Shown here piece after piece: positions 43,494-51,882 of a stretch of DNA of 64,000 bases. Within the stretch, counting starts at the first letter, position 1; every line of letters begins with the position of its first letter. The stretch is taken from positions 1,786,501 through 1,850,500 of the forward strand of contig NZ_CP095554.1 of the NCBI RefSeq assembly GCF_023078375.1. Reading direction: 5' to 3'. The notes below the pieces were generated by a model. The model was not told where the DNA came from and ran no database searches. It saw nothing but the letters and a program-made list of their open reading frames with translations. Source of the DNA: Roseomonas gilardii subsp. gilardii (lineage in GTDB: Bacteria; Pseudomonadota; Alphaproteobacteria; Acetobacterales; Acetobacteraceae). The translations under genes were made by a program, and so were the position numbers.

Positions 43494-44321
43494 ATGCGCA
43501 TCCACACCCTCCATTGCGGCTGCATGCGTCCCTTCGGGGGCGGGTTATGGGATGGGTTGACGCCCGGTCTGGGACCGTCGCGCCTCACCTGCCGGTGCCT
43601 CCTTGCGGAGTCCGAGGACGGGTTGGTGCTGGTCGATACCGGCTTCGGCATGGGGGATGTCTTCGACGCAGAAGCGCGCCTGCCCCCCGCCGCCCGCCAT
43701 GCCACGCGGGTCCGCGTCGCGCCGGAGGATACGGCGATCGTGCAGGTCCGGACCCTGGGCTTCGACCCGAAGGATGTGCGGCATATCGTGATGACGCATC
43801 TCGACTACGACCATGCGGGCGGCCTGACGGATTTTCCCTGGGCGACGGTGCATGTGTCGGGGCGGGAGGCGCGGGATGCCCGCGCGCAGCGGGGCCTGAT
43901 GGGGCCGATGCGCTACCGGCCCGAACAGCTGCGGCGGGACATGCGGGAGCATGACCGGCTCGGCCAGAACTGGTTCGGCTTCGCGGCGCTGCGCGAGGGG
44001 TTGCCGCCGGGCTTCGTGCTGGTGCCGCTACCGGGGCATACGGCGGGGCATTGCGGCGTCGCGATCCGCACCGGGGCGGGCTGGCTGCTGCATGCGGGCG
44101 ATGCGGTCTTCAACCTGCGCGAATTGCGGGCCGCGCCGCGCTGCCCGCCCTTCGCCCTGGCCTACGAGACGATGATGCAGCAGAGCGGGCGCACCGCCGC
44201 GGCGACGCAGGCGGCGCTGCGGGCGCTGTTGCGCGCGCATGCGGACGAGGTCCAGGTCACCTGCACGCATGACCCGGTGGCGGACCCGTTCCTGCCGGAG
44301 ATGGCGACGCGCGCGGCCTGA
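43494..44321 (+). CDS. MBL-fold metallo-hydrolase
   Basis: Metallo-beta-lactamase-fold zinc hydrolase of 275 residues, in the group that includes N-acyl-homoserine lactonases. Zinc ligands are visible in MTHLDYDHAGG (HxDxDH), LVPLPGHTAGHCGV (His), LHAGDAVF (bridging Asp) and CTHDP (last His). The early motif LLAESEDGLVLVDTGFG is typical. Substrate not determined: lactonase, glyoxalase or other ester hydrolase are all possible. ATG at 43494. It is divergent from glgE, with the palindromic 24-bp repeats between them. Confidence 0.88.
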   Translation: MRIHTLHCGCMRPFGGGLWDGLTPGLGPSRLTCRCLLAESEDGLVLVDTGFGMGDVFDAEARLPPAARHATRVRVAPEDTAIVQVRTLGFDPKDVRHIVMTHLDYDHAGGLTDFPWATVHVSGREARDARAQRGLMGPMRYRPEQLRRDMREHDRLGQNWFGFAALREGLPPGFVLVPLPGHTAGHCGVAIRTGAGWLLHAGDAVFNLRELRAAPRCPPFALAYETMMQQSGRTAAATQAALRALLRAHADEVQVTCTHDPVADPFLPEMATRAA

Positions 44322-44325
44322 GGGA

Positions 44326-45525
44326 TCAGCCGCTGCGCCCGAGCCAGCGGGCCAGTCGCGCGGGGGCCTCCGCCATGTCGGCCTCCGGTCCGCAATAGGA
44401 CAGGCGCAGGAAGCGGTGGCCCCGGTCGGGGTCGAAATCCACGCCCGGCGTGGCGGCGATGCCGGCCTCCGCCAGCATCCGGGCGCAGAAGGCCACGCTG
44501 TCGTTGGTCAGGTGGCCGATGTCGCACCAGAGGTAGAAGGCGCCGTCCGCCTGGGCGATGCGGTCGAAGCCGAGGCCGGGCAGGGCGCGCAGCAGGATGT
44601 CGCGGCTGCGGGCATAGGTGGCGCGCTTGGCCTCCAGCTCCTCCGCGCAGTCCAGCGCGGCCCGGGCGGCGATCTGTGCCACGTGCGGAGCGGAGATGAA
44701 CATGTTCTGCGCCAGGCATTCCACCGGGCGGACCAGATCCTCCGGCAGCACCATCCAGCCGATGCGCCAGCCGGTCATGGAGAAGTACTTGCTGAAGCTG
44801 TTCACCACCACGGCGCTGGGGCTGAAGGCCGCCGCCGTGGCTTCCTCCACGCCGTAGCTGAGGCCGTGGTAGATCTCGTCCGAGATCAGCCGCACGCCGT
44901 TGGCGTGGCACCAGCGGGCGATGGTGGCAAGCTCCATGGGGGCGAGCATCGTGCCGGCGGGGTTGCAGGGCGAGGCGACGATCAGGCCGGCGGGGAGCGG
45001 GTCCAGCTTCTCCAGCATCGCCACGGTGGGCTGGAAGCGCGTCGTGGCGTCGCAGGGCAGGGTGAGCGGGCGCATCCCCAGCGCCGTGAGGATATTGGCA
45101 TAGGGCGGGTAGTAGGGCGCCGCCATGGCCACCGTGTCGCCCGGGTCGAAGGCGGCGAGGAAGGCCAGCGGGAAGGCGCCGGAGGCGCCGACCGTGACGG
45201 CGATGCGGTCCACCGGCACGGGCTGGCCGTAATGGCGGGCGTAGCGGAGCGCAATGCCTTCGCGCAGGGGGCGGAGGCCGAAGGCTTCCGTGTAGCCCAT
45301 CGGCTCACCGGCCAGCAGGGCCTTCGCCGCCGCCTCGGCCGCGCCGCGCGGGGCGCCGGTGCCGGGCTGGCCGACCTCCATGCGGATCACCCCCGGGGCG
45401 CCCGGGGGCAGCGCGGCGGCCCGGGCATTGGCCGCCGCGATCACGTCCATCACCAGGAAGGGCGGCGCCTCGGCGCCGCGTCCCACCTTGAGGCCGGGGC
45501 CCGGCGCGGGATGCCCTTCCGCCAT
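44326..45525 (-). CDS. Class I/II PLP-dependent aminotransferase
   Basis: Fold-type I aminotransferase of 399 residues. VGQPGTGAPRGAAEA, GYTEAFGLRPLREGIALRYA, VASPCNPAGTMLAP, LISDEIYHGLSYG (PLP-contacting Asp/Tyr) and NSFSKYFSMTGWRIGWMVLP (Schiff-base Lys in SFSKYF) are diagnostic; RFLRLSYC carries the carboxylate-binding Arg. Substrate specificity cannot be read from sequence. ATG at 45525 with GGGGAA upstream, 5 bp after the stop of the ggt-like gene, so they are co-transcribed. It is convergent with the MBL gene, 4 bp apart. Confidence 0.92.
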   Translation of the reverse strand: MAEGHPAPGPGLKVGRGAEAPPFLVMDVIAAANARAAALPPGAPGVIRMEVGQPGTGAPRGAAEAAAKALLAGEPMGYTEAFGLRPLREGIALRYARHYGQPVPVDRIAVTVGASGAFPLAFLAAFDPGDTVAMAAPYYPPYANILTALGMRPLTLPCDATTRFQPTVAMLEKLDPLPAGLIVASPCNPAGTMLAPMELATIARWCHANGVRLISDEIYHGLSYGVEEATAAAFSPSAVVVNSFSKYFSMTGWRIGWMVLPEDLVRPVECLAQNMFISAPHVAQIAARAALDCAEELEAKRATYARSRDILLRALPGLGFDRIAQADGAFYLWCDIGHLTNDSVAFCARMLAEAGIAATPGVDFDPDRGHRFLRLSYCGPEADMAEAPARLARWLGRSG

Positions 45526-45530
45526 CCGGG

Positions 45531-46925
45531 TCAGTTCCCCCGGCCCATGAGGGCCAGTCCGCCACCGTGCTGGTCCACCGCCGCCTGGCAGGTGGCGACA
45601 TTGCCGGGCAGGTAGTCGGGGCAGCCCACCGCGGCGCCGCGCCCGGGCTCGGGCACCGCCGCCAGGGCCTCGGCCAGGCTGCCGCGCCGGGCGAGGGCCT
45701 GCGCCGCCGGGAGGGCGGCGGCCAGGGGCGCGCTGTCCTGCCCCGAGCCGGCGCCGGCATAGCGGAAGGCCTTGATGTTGACGTTGCTGATCAGCACCGG
45801 CGAGAGCAGGGGCGGCGTGATCCCGCCCGGCCTTGGCGCGGCGGCGAGCAGGAAGCCCATGCCCGGCACCATGCGGCCGGTGCCGAAGAGGTTGTTCATG
45901 GTGAAGTTGCAACTGACCGCGCCGCCGTCCCGGTCCAGGACCACGAGCGAGGAGGAGGCGGGCAGGGGCGGCGCGTTCCCGGCCGGGGGCGGCGGGTTGG
46001 CCAGCAGCGCGGCGGGGTCGGCGCCGCCACGCGCCGCGCTGGCGGCGGCGAGGCCGCGCGCCTGTGCCGTCGCGGGCGATTCGCCGTTGCGCAGGGCCTG
46101 GAAGGTGACGGCCGCCGCCACGCCGCCGGTGCTGGCGAGGGGGGCGAAGGCGGCGAGGTCGTTGCCGGCCCGGACGGTGAGCGGCTGTTGCAGGCGCGGG
46201 ATGGCGTCGCGCAGGTCCTCCACCCGGAGGCCGCCGCCGGCGGGGCCGGAGCCCTCGGCAAGCTGCCGCGCCATGGCGCCCAGATACAGGTCCCCGACGC
46301 CGGTGGTGCGGAGGCGGGACAGGGTATTGGCCAGTTCCGGCTGCACGAGTTGCGAGCCCTCGGCGGTGACGCCGCCGAACACCGCCCCGGCGCGCGGGTC
46401 GGCGAGCAGCGGGGCGCCCACCGTGGCGAAATCCGCAGCCAGCGGGCGGGACACCTGGGCGCCGAAGCGGGCCAGCGTCTCGGCCGGGGCCACCAGCTCC
46501 TCGAAGGGGCGGCGCCCGGCGCGGGCCTGCAGCGCATAGAGGCCGCGTGCCATCAGCGGCACCGCCGCCGGCCGGTCCGCGCCCGGGCTGGAGTGGCTCG
46601 GCGCCTCGGCGGGGAAGGTGATGGCGTCGGTGGTGCCCCGGCGCGGGTCGAAGGACAGGCAGGCCCCGCCGCCGCCGAGACCGGCGCGGGAGGGCAGTGT
46701 GACGGTCATCACCAGCGCCGCCGCCGTGGCCGCGTCGGCGGCCGAGCCGCCACGGGACAGGACGTCGCGCGCCACCAGCACCGCGCGCGGGTCATCCGCC
46801 GCCGCGCCGCCAAGGAAGCCGGTGACATAGCCCGGCTGTCCGGGCTGCGCCCCGCCGGTCAGGCCCAGGCTCTGGCTGACGCGGTCGATGGTCGAGCAGC
46901 CGGACAGGGCCAGGCTGGCGGCCAA
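45531..46925 (-). CDS. Gamma-glutamyltransferase-like lipoprotein, start unresolved
   Basis: Ntn-hydrolase of the gamma-glutamyltranspeptidase family (glutathione breakdown in the periplasm). Visible: VLVARDVLSRGGSAADAATA, GLGGGGACLSFDPRRG, and CNFTMNNLFGTGRMVPGMGF around the expected autocleavage/substrate region, but the usual catalytic Thr of a T-T-H motif is not obvious, and the protein is short (about 464 residues against 550-580). A lipobox (ASLALSGCS) shows membrane anchoring, yet the only in-frame start codon near it is TTG at 46925, which would cut off the basic part of the signal (RRLPLRALCLG). The frame upstream to 47100 has no ATG, GTG, TTG or CTG suited to a signal peptide. Either a rare start or an indel is likely. 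Confidence 0.72.
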   Translation of the reverse strand: MAASLALSGCSTIDRVSQSLGLTGGAQPGQPGYVTGFLGGAAADDPRAVLVARDVLSRGGSAADAATAAALVMTVTLPSRAGLGGGGACLSFDPRRGTTDAITFPAEAPSHSSPGADRPAAVPLMARGLYALQARAGRRPFEELVAPAETLARFGAQVSRPLAADFATVGAPLLADPRAGAVFGGVTAEGSQLVQPELANTLSRLRTTGVGDLYLGAMARQLAEGSGPAGGGLRVEDLRDAIPRLQQPLTVRAGNDLAAFAPLASTGGVAAAVTFQALRNGESPATAQARGLAAASAARGGADPAALLANPPPPAGNAPPLPASSSLVVLDRDGGAVSCNFTMNNLFGTGRMVPGMGFLLAAAPRPGGITPPLLSPVLISNVNIKAFRYAGAGSGQDSAPLAAALPAAQALARRGSLAEALAAVPEPGRGAAVGCPDYLPGNVATCQAAVDQHGGGLALMGRGN

Positions 46926-47430
46926 GCCCAGGCACAGCGCCCGGAGGGGGAGGCGGCGGGAGAGGAGGCCCGTGCCCCGATTCCCCGGGCTTCGTCGCCC
47001 CTGGCCCGGCCCGTAGCGGCCCCGTTCTGGGCCTCGTTCTGCACCGCCCTGACCATGCTGCTGTCCAATCTCCCTGACCGGTTCGGCACGCCGGCTCGAC
47101 TGTGGCAGTGGCGAAGGCCCCCGGCCGGGGGCCTCCTCCGGATGGCCTGCCGGACGATGCCGGCATGGCCCCGGTGCCCTTGGGAGGCTGCCCTGCCCCT
47201 GGAACACGAATGGCGCCTTAAACGCCTTCCCAGCCAGCGGCAACCGGGCAGATCCCGTTGCGAAAGCGACATGTGGCGCCTGCGTGTGCTTGCCGTGGCC
47301 CGCGATTCCCCGGACGATGCTCGGCGAAGCCCATGGGGCTGCGTGACGGGCCGGCTTGCCTCGCAGGCCCCGGGAATGGCACCTGCCCGGATCGCAACCG
47401 CGCGACGCGCGTCTCGGAAGGACATGATTC
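46926..47430. other. Spacer between ggt-like gene and dsbA-like gene
   Basis: 505 bp between divergent genes. The part up to about 46975 encodes the signal-peptide-like lead of the lipoprotein in frame. An ATG at 47055-47053 (minus strand) in another frame could reach it if one C were added in the run near 46945-46950. The remainder should hold both promoters; I see no clear motif except GGAAGGAC before the dsbA-like start. Confidence 0.4.
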
Positions 47431-48201
47431 ATGCGGACACGGATCGCCGCCGGCCTGCTCCTGGCCTTCTCCGGCCTTGCCGCCGCGCCCCTGCCGCCCT
47501 TCGCGATAGGAAGCGCGCGGGCGCAGGAGGCGTCCTTCAGCTCGGCGCAGCGCGAGGAGATCGTGCGCATCCTGCGCGAGGCCCTGCGCACCGACCCGAC
47601 CATCCTGCGCGACGCCGTGGCGGCCATGCAGCAGTCGCAGCAGGCCGAGCAGGAGCGCGGCCGCCGCGATGCCATCCAGACCCATGCCGAGGTGCTGCTG
47701 CGCGATCCGGCCGATCCGGTGAAGGGCAACCCGGCCGGCGATGTGACGGTGGTGGAGTTCTTCGATCCCCGCTGCGGCTATTGCAAGGCGCTGGCGCCGA
47801 CCATGCAGGAGCTGCTGTCGAAGGACGGCAAGCTGCGCGTGGTGATGAAGGCGATCCCGATCCTGGGACCGAACAGCGTGCTCGCCTCCCGCGCCCTGCT
47901 GGCGGCGCAGCGGCAGGACAGGTTCGTGCCGCTCTATGACCGGCTGATGCAGTTGCGCGCCGAGCCGACCGAGGCGGTGCTGCAGGCGGAGGCGCAGAAG
48001 CTGGGCCTCGACTGGGCAAGGCTGCGCCGTGACATGGACGACCCGGCCATCGAGGCGCGGCTGCAACAGAATGTGCGGCTGGCCCAGGCCCTGTCGATCG
48101 AGGGCACGCCGGCACTGGTGATCGGCGACACGCTGGTGCCGGGGGCGGTGGATCTGGCGACGCTGCAGCGCCTTGTGACGCAGGCGCGCGGGCGGGGCTG
48201 A
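47431..48201 (+). CDS. DsbA-family thiol:disulfide oxidoreductase
   Basis: Exported thioredoxin-fold protein of 256 residues, similar to the Com1/DsbA-like oxidoreductases of alphaproteobacteria. Signal peptide MRTRIAAGLLLAFSGLAAAP with probable cleavage after ARA near residue 31. A helical lead (EEIVRILREALRTDPTILRD) precedes VTVVEFFDPRCGYCKALAPT, with the CGYC active site, and IEGTPALVIGDTLVPGAV, with the cis-Pro loop. Start fixed by GGAAGGAC seven bases before the ATG. Likely forms or isomerises disulfides in the periplasm. Confidence 0.92.
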   Translation: MRTRIAAGLLLAFSGLAAAPLPPFAIGSARAQEASFSSAQREEIVRILREALRTDPTILRDAVAAMQQSQQAEQERGRRDAIQTHAEVLLRDPADPVKGNPAGDVTVVEFFDPRCGYCKALAPTMQELLSKDGKLRVVMKAIPILGPNSVLASRALLAAQRQDRFVPLYDRLMQLRAEPTEAVLQAEAQKLGLDWARLRRDMDDPAIEARLQQNVRLAQALSIEGTPALVIGDTLVPGAVDLATLQRLVTQARGRG

Positions 48202-48255
48202 GGGAAGGATCAAGGGAAGGGCGGGGGAGAGGAGGATGCGGACCGGGCCGATACC

Positions 48256-48285
48256 GGGCCATGACGGGGGCCTTTGTCATGGCTC
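48256..48285. terminator. Hairpin after the dsbA-like gene
   Basis: Arms GGGCCATGAC (48256-48265) and GTCATGGCTC (48276-48285), ten pairs with one G-U, loop of ten bases. It starts 55 bp after the dsbA-like stop. It lacks a T tract but is the only strong structure before the next gene's start region. Confidence 0.4.
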
Positions 48286-48344
48286 CCATCACGGCCCCGT
48301 ATCGCGCGCGGTGCCGGCGGGGCGGCCGCATGCCAGGAAAGGCC

Positions 48345-48390
48345 CATGCCGCCTCGCGGAAGAAGCCGCCTTCTTCCGCGAGGCGGCATG
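48345..48390. repeat. Perfect 21-bp inverted repeat at a gene start
   Basis: Arms 48345-48365 and 48370-48390 are exact reverse complements, with a 4-base loop CCGC. The left arm begins CATGCCGCCTCGCGG. The ATG at 48346 (SD AGGA at 48335) and the in-frame ATG at 48388 lie in opposite arms, so an mRNA hairpin would cover either start. Each end reads CATG. Confidence 0.85.
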
Positions 48391-49353
48391 AGAAGCCAGC
48401 TCCCGCGTTTTCCGGTGCGGCTGCCGGTGCCGGACCTCGCCCCGTTCCAGGCGGGCAACCTGCTGCCGGGGGTCTGGTCCTTCCAGGCGGCGCGGCCGGG
48501 GCCGCATGTGGTGGTCACCGCCCTGATCCATGGCAACGAGATCGCCGGGGCCATCGTGCTGGCGGACTGGCTGCGGCAGGGGCTGCGGCCCTGGGCCGGG
48601 CGGCTCAGCCTGGTCTTCGCCAACCTCGCTGCCTTTGCCCGCTTCGATCCGGACGACCCCACCATGTCGCGCTTCGTGGAGGAGGACCTGAACCGGCTCT
48701 GGGCACCGCATGTGCTGGATGGCCCGCGATCCTCGCTGGAACTCGCCAGGGCGCGGGAGCTGCGCCCGCTGGTGGAGGGCGCCGACGTGCTGCTCGACCT
48801 GCATTCGATGCTCTGGCCCTCCGACCCGCTGCTGCTGGTCGGGCGTTCCGTCCGGGCGCAGGAACTGGCGCTGTCGCTGGGCACGCCGCCGGTCGTGGTG
48901 GCCGATGACGGGCATGCGGACGGGTTGCGGCTGATCGACTATCCCCGGTTCCACGACCCGGCCTCCGGTGCCTGCGGGCTGCTGGTGGAGGGCGGCGCGC
49001 ACTGGGAGCCGGAGACGCCGGAACTGCTCGACCGCTGCGGCCGCGCCCTGCTGCGCCGTCTCGGCCTGATGGAGCCGGGCCCGCCCGGGATGGCCTCATC
49101 CGGGATGGCCTCATCCGGGGCGGCGCCGGCCGCCGGGCTCTGGCGCGTGACCCGCACGGTGACGGCGCGGCGGCACGGCTTCGCCTTCACCGGGGATTTC
49201 CGCGGTGGCACGATCATCCCGCGCCGGAACACGCTGATCGCCCTGGATGGGGAAGAGGAGATCCGCACCCCCCATGACGACTGCCTGCTGGTGATGCCCA
49301 GCCCCCGGGTGCTGCTGGGGCATACCGCCGTCAGGCTCGCGGCGCGGTGCTGA
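48346..49353 (+). CDS. Succinylglutamate desuccinylase/aspartoacylase-type zinc hydrolase
   Basis: M14-like zinc carboxypeptidase-fold deacylase (AstE/AspA superfamily). Zinc ligands are in VTALIHGNEIAGAIVL (HGNE: His and Glu) and VLLDLHSML (His); EEDLNRLW matches the substrate-binding Asn-Arg, and VEGGAH holds a plausible catalytic Glu. The C-terminal beta domain has FRGGTIIPRRNTLIALDGEE. Substrate unknown. Start: ATG 48346 has AGGA seven bases upstream; the alternative 48388 would give 321 residues. Both fall in the 21-bp inverted repeat, so translation may be structure-controlled. A 15-bp tandem repeat at 49086-49115 encodes GMASS twice. Confidence 0.82.
   Translation: MPPRGRSRLLPRGGMRSQLPRFPVRLPVPDLAPFQAGNLLPGVWSFQAARPGPHVVVTALIHGNEIAGAIVLADWLRQGLRPWAGRLSLVFANLAAFARFDPDDPTMSRFVEEDLNRLWAPHVLDGPRSSLELARARELRPLVEGADVLLDLHSMLWPSDPLLLVGRSVRAQELALSLGTPPVVVADDGHADGLRLIDYPRFHDPASGACGLLVEGGAHWEPETPELLDRCGRALLRRLGLMEPGPPGMASSGMASSGAAPAAGLWRVTRTVTARRHGFAFTGDFRGGTIIPRRNTLIALDGEEEIRTPHDDCLLVMPSPRVLLGHTAVRLAARC
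49086..49115. repeat. 15-bp tandem duplication
   Basis: Two exact copies of CGGGATGGCCTCATC in the AstE/AspA-like gene, in frame (PGMASSGMASSG), in a linker before the C-terminal beta domain. Confidence 0.8.
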
Positions 49354-49363
49354 GCTGAACGGC

Positions 49364-49393
49364 GAAGGGCGCCCCGCGATGGGGACGCCCTTC
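49364..49393. terminator. Bidirectional terminator-like hairpin
   Basis: Arms GAAGGGCG (49364-49371) and CGCCCTTC (49386-49393) with inner CCCC/GGGG pairing, in the 57-bp gap between two convergent genes. Position and symmetry suit a two-way terminator; the flanking T tracts are weak. Confidence 0.55.
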
Positions 49394-49410
49394 CGGACCG
49401 TCCGCTTGCC

Positions 49411-50415
49411 TCAGCGGCGGCGCTTCTTCTTCTGGTTCTGGTGCCGGGCCTGCTGCGGCGCGGCAGGAGCCGGAGCAGGGGCCAGAGTGGGGGTGGGGTT
49501 GGGGGTGGGAGCGGGCGGGGCGAGGGTCTCGGGCGCGAAGGTCGCCTGCATCCGCGTCACCGCCTTCTGCGCGGCGGCGAAATCCCGGCTCCGCAGCAGG
49601 ATCTCCACCAGCCGCAGATGGGCGTTGGTGTCCTGCGGAGCCTGTTGCAGGACGCGCTCCATGTAGCCACGGGCGGCGGGCAGGTCGCTCCGGCGGATCG
49701 CGAGGTCGCAGAGCCGGCGCAGGACGTTCAGGTCCTCCGGCGCCAGGGCCAGGGCCGCCTCGACGCGCTGCTTCGCCCCCTCCAGGTCGTTCTGCGCCTG
49801 CAGGACCTGGGCGAGCTTCAGGAGCGAGCCGACATCCTCCGGTGCGGCCGCCACGGCGCGCTCCGCCCATTGCCGCGCCTCGGACCGGCGGGACTGGCGC
49901 AGCGCGAGGTCCGTGAGCTGGTGCAGGGCCGCCCGGTTGCCCGGGTCGCGGACGAGGATCTCCTCCAGCACCTGCTCGGCCTCGCCCGGGTCGTCCGCCT
50001 GGGTGGCGGCGCGGGCGAGGTTCAGGGCGGCGCCCAGATCCTGCGGGGCAAGGTCGCGGGCCTGGCGGGCCAGGCGATAGGCTTCCTCGACCCGGCCCTG
50101 TTGCATCAGCAGGCCGCTGAGGCGCTGGGCGGGGGCCGGATGCTTCGGATGATGTGGCAGAAGGGAGCGGAAGATCGCCTCGGCGGCCTCCAGCTCCTGC
50201 TGCCGGTGCATCACGGCGGCGAGGTGTAGCGCCGTGTTCAGGTCATGCGCGGGGGCGGCCGCGCGGGCCTGCTCCGCATACTGCCGCGCTTCCTCCAGCC
50301 GGCCCGCCACCAGGGCCTCCTGGCTCTGGCGGCGCAGGGCCTGCGGGTCGTGTGCGGGCTCCAGGCCGGTGGCGCCCGTGGTTCCGGCGGTGTGCTGCAG
50401 GACGGCTTCTTGCAT
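49411..50415 (-). CDS. Tetratricopeptide repeat protein
   Basis: 334 residues with about seven tandem TPR helix pairs, for example EALVAGRLEEARQYAEQARA, LMQQGRVEEAYRLARQARDL, ALRQSRRSEARQWAERAVAA and DLAIRRSDLPAARGYMERVL. No signal peptide or membrane helix. The tail is Pro/Ala-rich (PTPNPTPTLAPAPAPA) and ends in a basic HQNQKKKRRR, which might bind nucleic acid or membrane. Probably a scaffold; partner unknown. The 281-bp upstream gap contains an AT-richer stretch (50625-50680) that may hold its promoter. Confidence 0.85.
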   Translation of the reverse strand: MQEAVLQHTAGTTGATGLEPAHDPQALRRQSQEALVAGRLEEARQYAEQARAAAPAHDLNTALHLAAVMHRQQELEAAEAIFRSLLPHHPKHPAPAQRLSGLLMQQGRVEEAYRLARQARDLAPQDLGAALNLARAATQADDPGEAEQVLEEILVRDPGNRAALHQLTDLALRQSRRSEARQWAERAVAAAPEDVGSLLKLAQVLQAQNDLEGAKQRVEAALALAPEDLNVLRRLCDLAIRRSDLPAARGYMERVLQQAPQDTNAHLRLVEILLRSRDFAAAQKAVTRMQATFAPETLAPPAPTPNPTPTLAPAPAPAAPQQARHQNQKKKRRR

Positions 50416-50696
50416 CGCGGCTTATCCCCTTCTGGAAGCCATGCCCGCCCTGGGGGACAGGCTCCGGCCCCGTCGCGCATCCCGCGGGAGAGGCCGGTTC
50501 CGGCCGGTGCCCCGGTTCCGGATGGGCCGGCGGGTTCCCGTGTCAGCCAGGGGCCGCTCCTCGTGGGTTCCACACGCGCAGGGGCCAGTGTGGTGGTGGT
50601 GGCTGAGCATATGCAACGTGAAGTCGCCGAAACACAAGAAGTACTCTTATGGGTTGTTAATCTTCGCCTGAAAACAAGGCACTCGTCGGCCGTCCC

Positions 50697-51458
50697 TCAG
50701 CCCGGCTCTCCCTCGACAGGCAGCTTCCCGACCTCCCGGATCAGCGCCGCCATTTCCGCCGCCGCTGCCACGATCTCTGTCTCCTCCAGCCCCTTGGCCA
50801 CCAGGGCAACGCCGCTCCGGTCCGGGCGGTAATAGGGGTAGGAGCCGATATCCAGCGTGGGATGGCGCGCCTGGATGGCGCCCAGCCCCTCCGCGATCTG
50901 CCCCTCGTAGAGCCCGTCCGCATGCACGCTGCGCGAAAGGACCGGGCGGCCGCCGGTCAGGCCGGGCGCCAGGGCCTCGAACATCGCCTGCATGATCCGG
51001 GGCACGCCGGCCATCACATGCACGTTGCCGATGGTGAAGCCCGGGGCCACGGAGACCGGGTTGGGGATCAAGGTGGCACCGCGCGGGATGGTCGCCATGC
51101 GCTGCCGGGCCGCGTTGAACTCGGTGCCCTGCTTCTCGTAGTGGGCGGTGAGCAGCGCCATGGCTTCCGGATGCTTTTCCCACGGCACGCCGAAGGCGCG
51201 GGCGATGCATTCGGCGGTGATGTCGTCATGGGTCGGCCCGATGCCGCCGGTGGTGAAGACATGGTCGAAGCGCGGGCGGACCGCGTTCACTGTCTCCACG
51301 ATGACCTCCGGCACATCGGGGATCACCCGCGCCTCGCGCAGCGGGATGCCGATCTCTCCCAGCCGCGTGGCGAGGAATTGCAGGTTGGCGTCCCGGGTGC
51401 GGCCCGAGAGCACCTCGTTGCCGATGATCAGGAGGCAGGCGGTGGGGTTGGCGGACAA
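50697..51458 (-). CDS. CinA N-terminal (molybdopterin-binding-like) protein
   Basis: COG1058 protein (competence/damage-inducible protein A N-terminal domain; related to MoaB/MogA and to nucleotide pyrophosphatases). LLIIGNEVLSGRTRDANLQF, RVIPDVPEVIVETVN, DHVFTTGGIGPTHDDITAEC and VMAGVPRIMQAMFEAL are diagnostic. 253 residues, without the C-terminal PncC amidase domain of full CinA. TTG start at 51458 with GGAG nine bases before, right at the first conserved strand. The longer frame upstream runs through hairpin-rich spacer and is rejected. Confidence 0.9.
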   Translation of the reverse strand: MSANPTACLLIIGNEVLSGRTRDANLQFLATRLGEIGIPLREARVIPDVPEVIVETVNAVRPRFDHVFTTGGIGPTHDDITAECIARAFGVPWEKHPEAMALLTAHYEKQGTEFNAARQRMATIPRGATLIPNPVSVAPGFTIGNVHVMAGVPRIMQAMFEALAPGLTGGRPVLSRSVHADGLYEGQIAEGLGAIQARHPTLDIGSYPYYRPDRSGVALVAKGLEETEIVAAAAEMAALIREVGKLPVEGEPG

Positions 51459-51561
51459 GGCGGGGCACTCCGGCCGGCGGTTCGGGGGACGCCAGAGTGC
51501 CAGCTTCCGCGCGGAGGGAAAGTGCCATGCCAGGGGACGTTGCGCGGGTGGCTGGCCCCCG

Positions 51562-51582
51562 GGGAGAGGCTCTGCCTCTCCC
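51562..51582. repeat. Hairpin repeat in cinA-Nudix spacer
   Basis: GGGAGAGGC (51562-51570) and GCCTCTCCC (51574-51582), loop TCT. This is close to the hairpin at 1681-1709 (GGGGGAGAGGC...GCCTCTCCCCC), and both sit near a GACCCCGGG and a CACCC/GGGTG box, suggesting copies of one extragenic repeat family. The spacer 51459-51882 (424 bp) shows no gene otherwise. Confidence 0.55.
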
Positions 51583-51882
51583 GCAGGCCCCCCACTTCGC
51601 CCATGACCTTGGGGGTGGGAGCGAAGCCGGTCCCCGGACCCCGGGCTTTCGTGGGTGCCAGTGGTGGCCGCCGGCCTGCGGGCTGTCCCGGGGAGCAGGT
51701 GGCTCAGCGGGGCGGCCCAGAAAAACAATGCTCCGTCCAACCGGTGGCGCCCGCAGCCACCGGAGAGCCAATGAACGGAAGGTCCAGGATCAGGCGTATA
51801 GTTTTGACCAGTTTCCTGGGGGATGAGGAGGGCGGGGCCTTTTCCCTCGGGACGCGGAACGGCGGACGGGCGCAGGCCGGGG

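Noticed and set aside
43354-43560. Short frame with IHIRARSG repeats
   Set aside because: It is the translation of the 24-bp DNA repeats; no ribosome site and it overlaps the MBL start.
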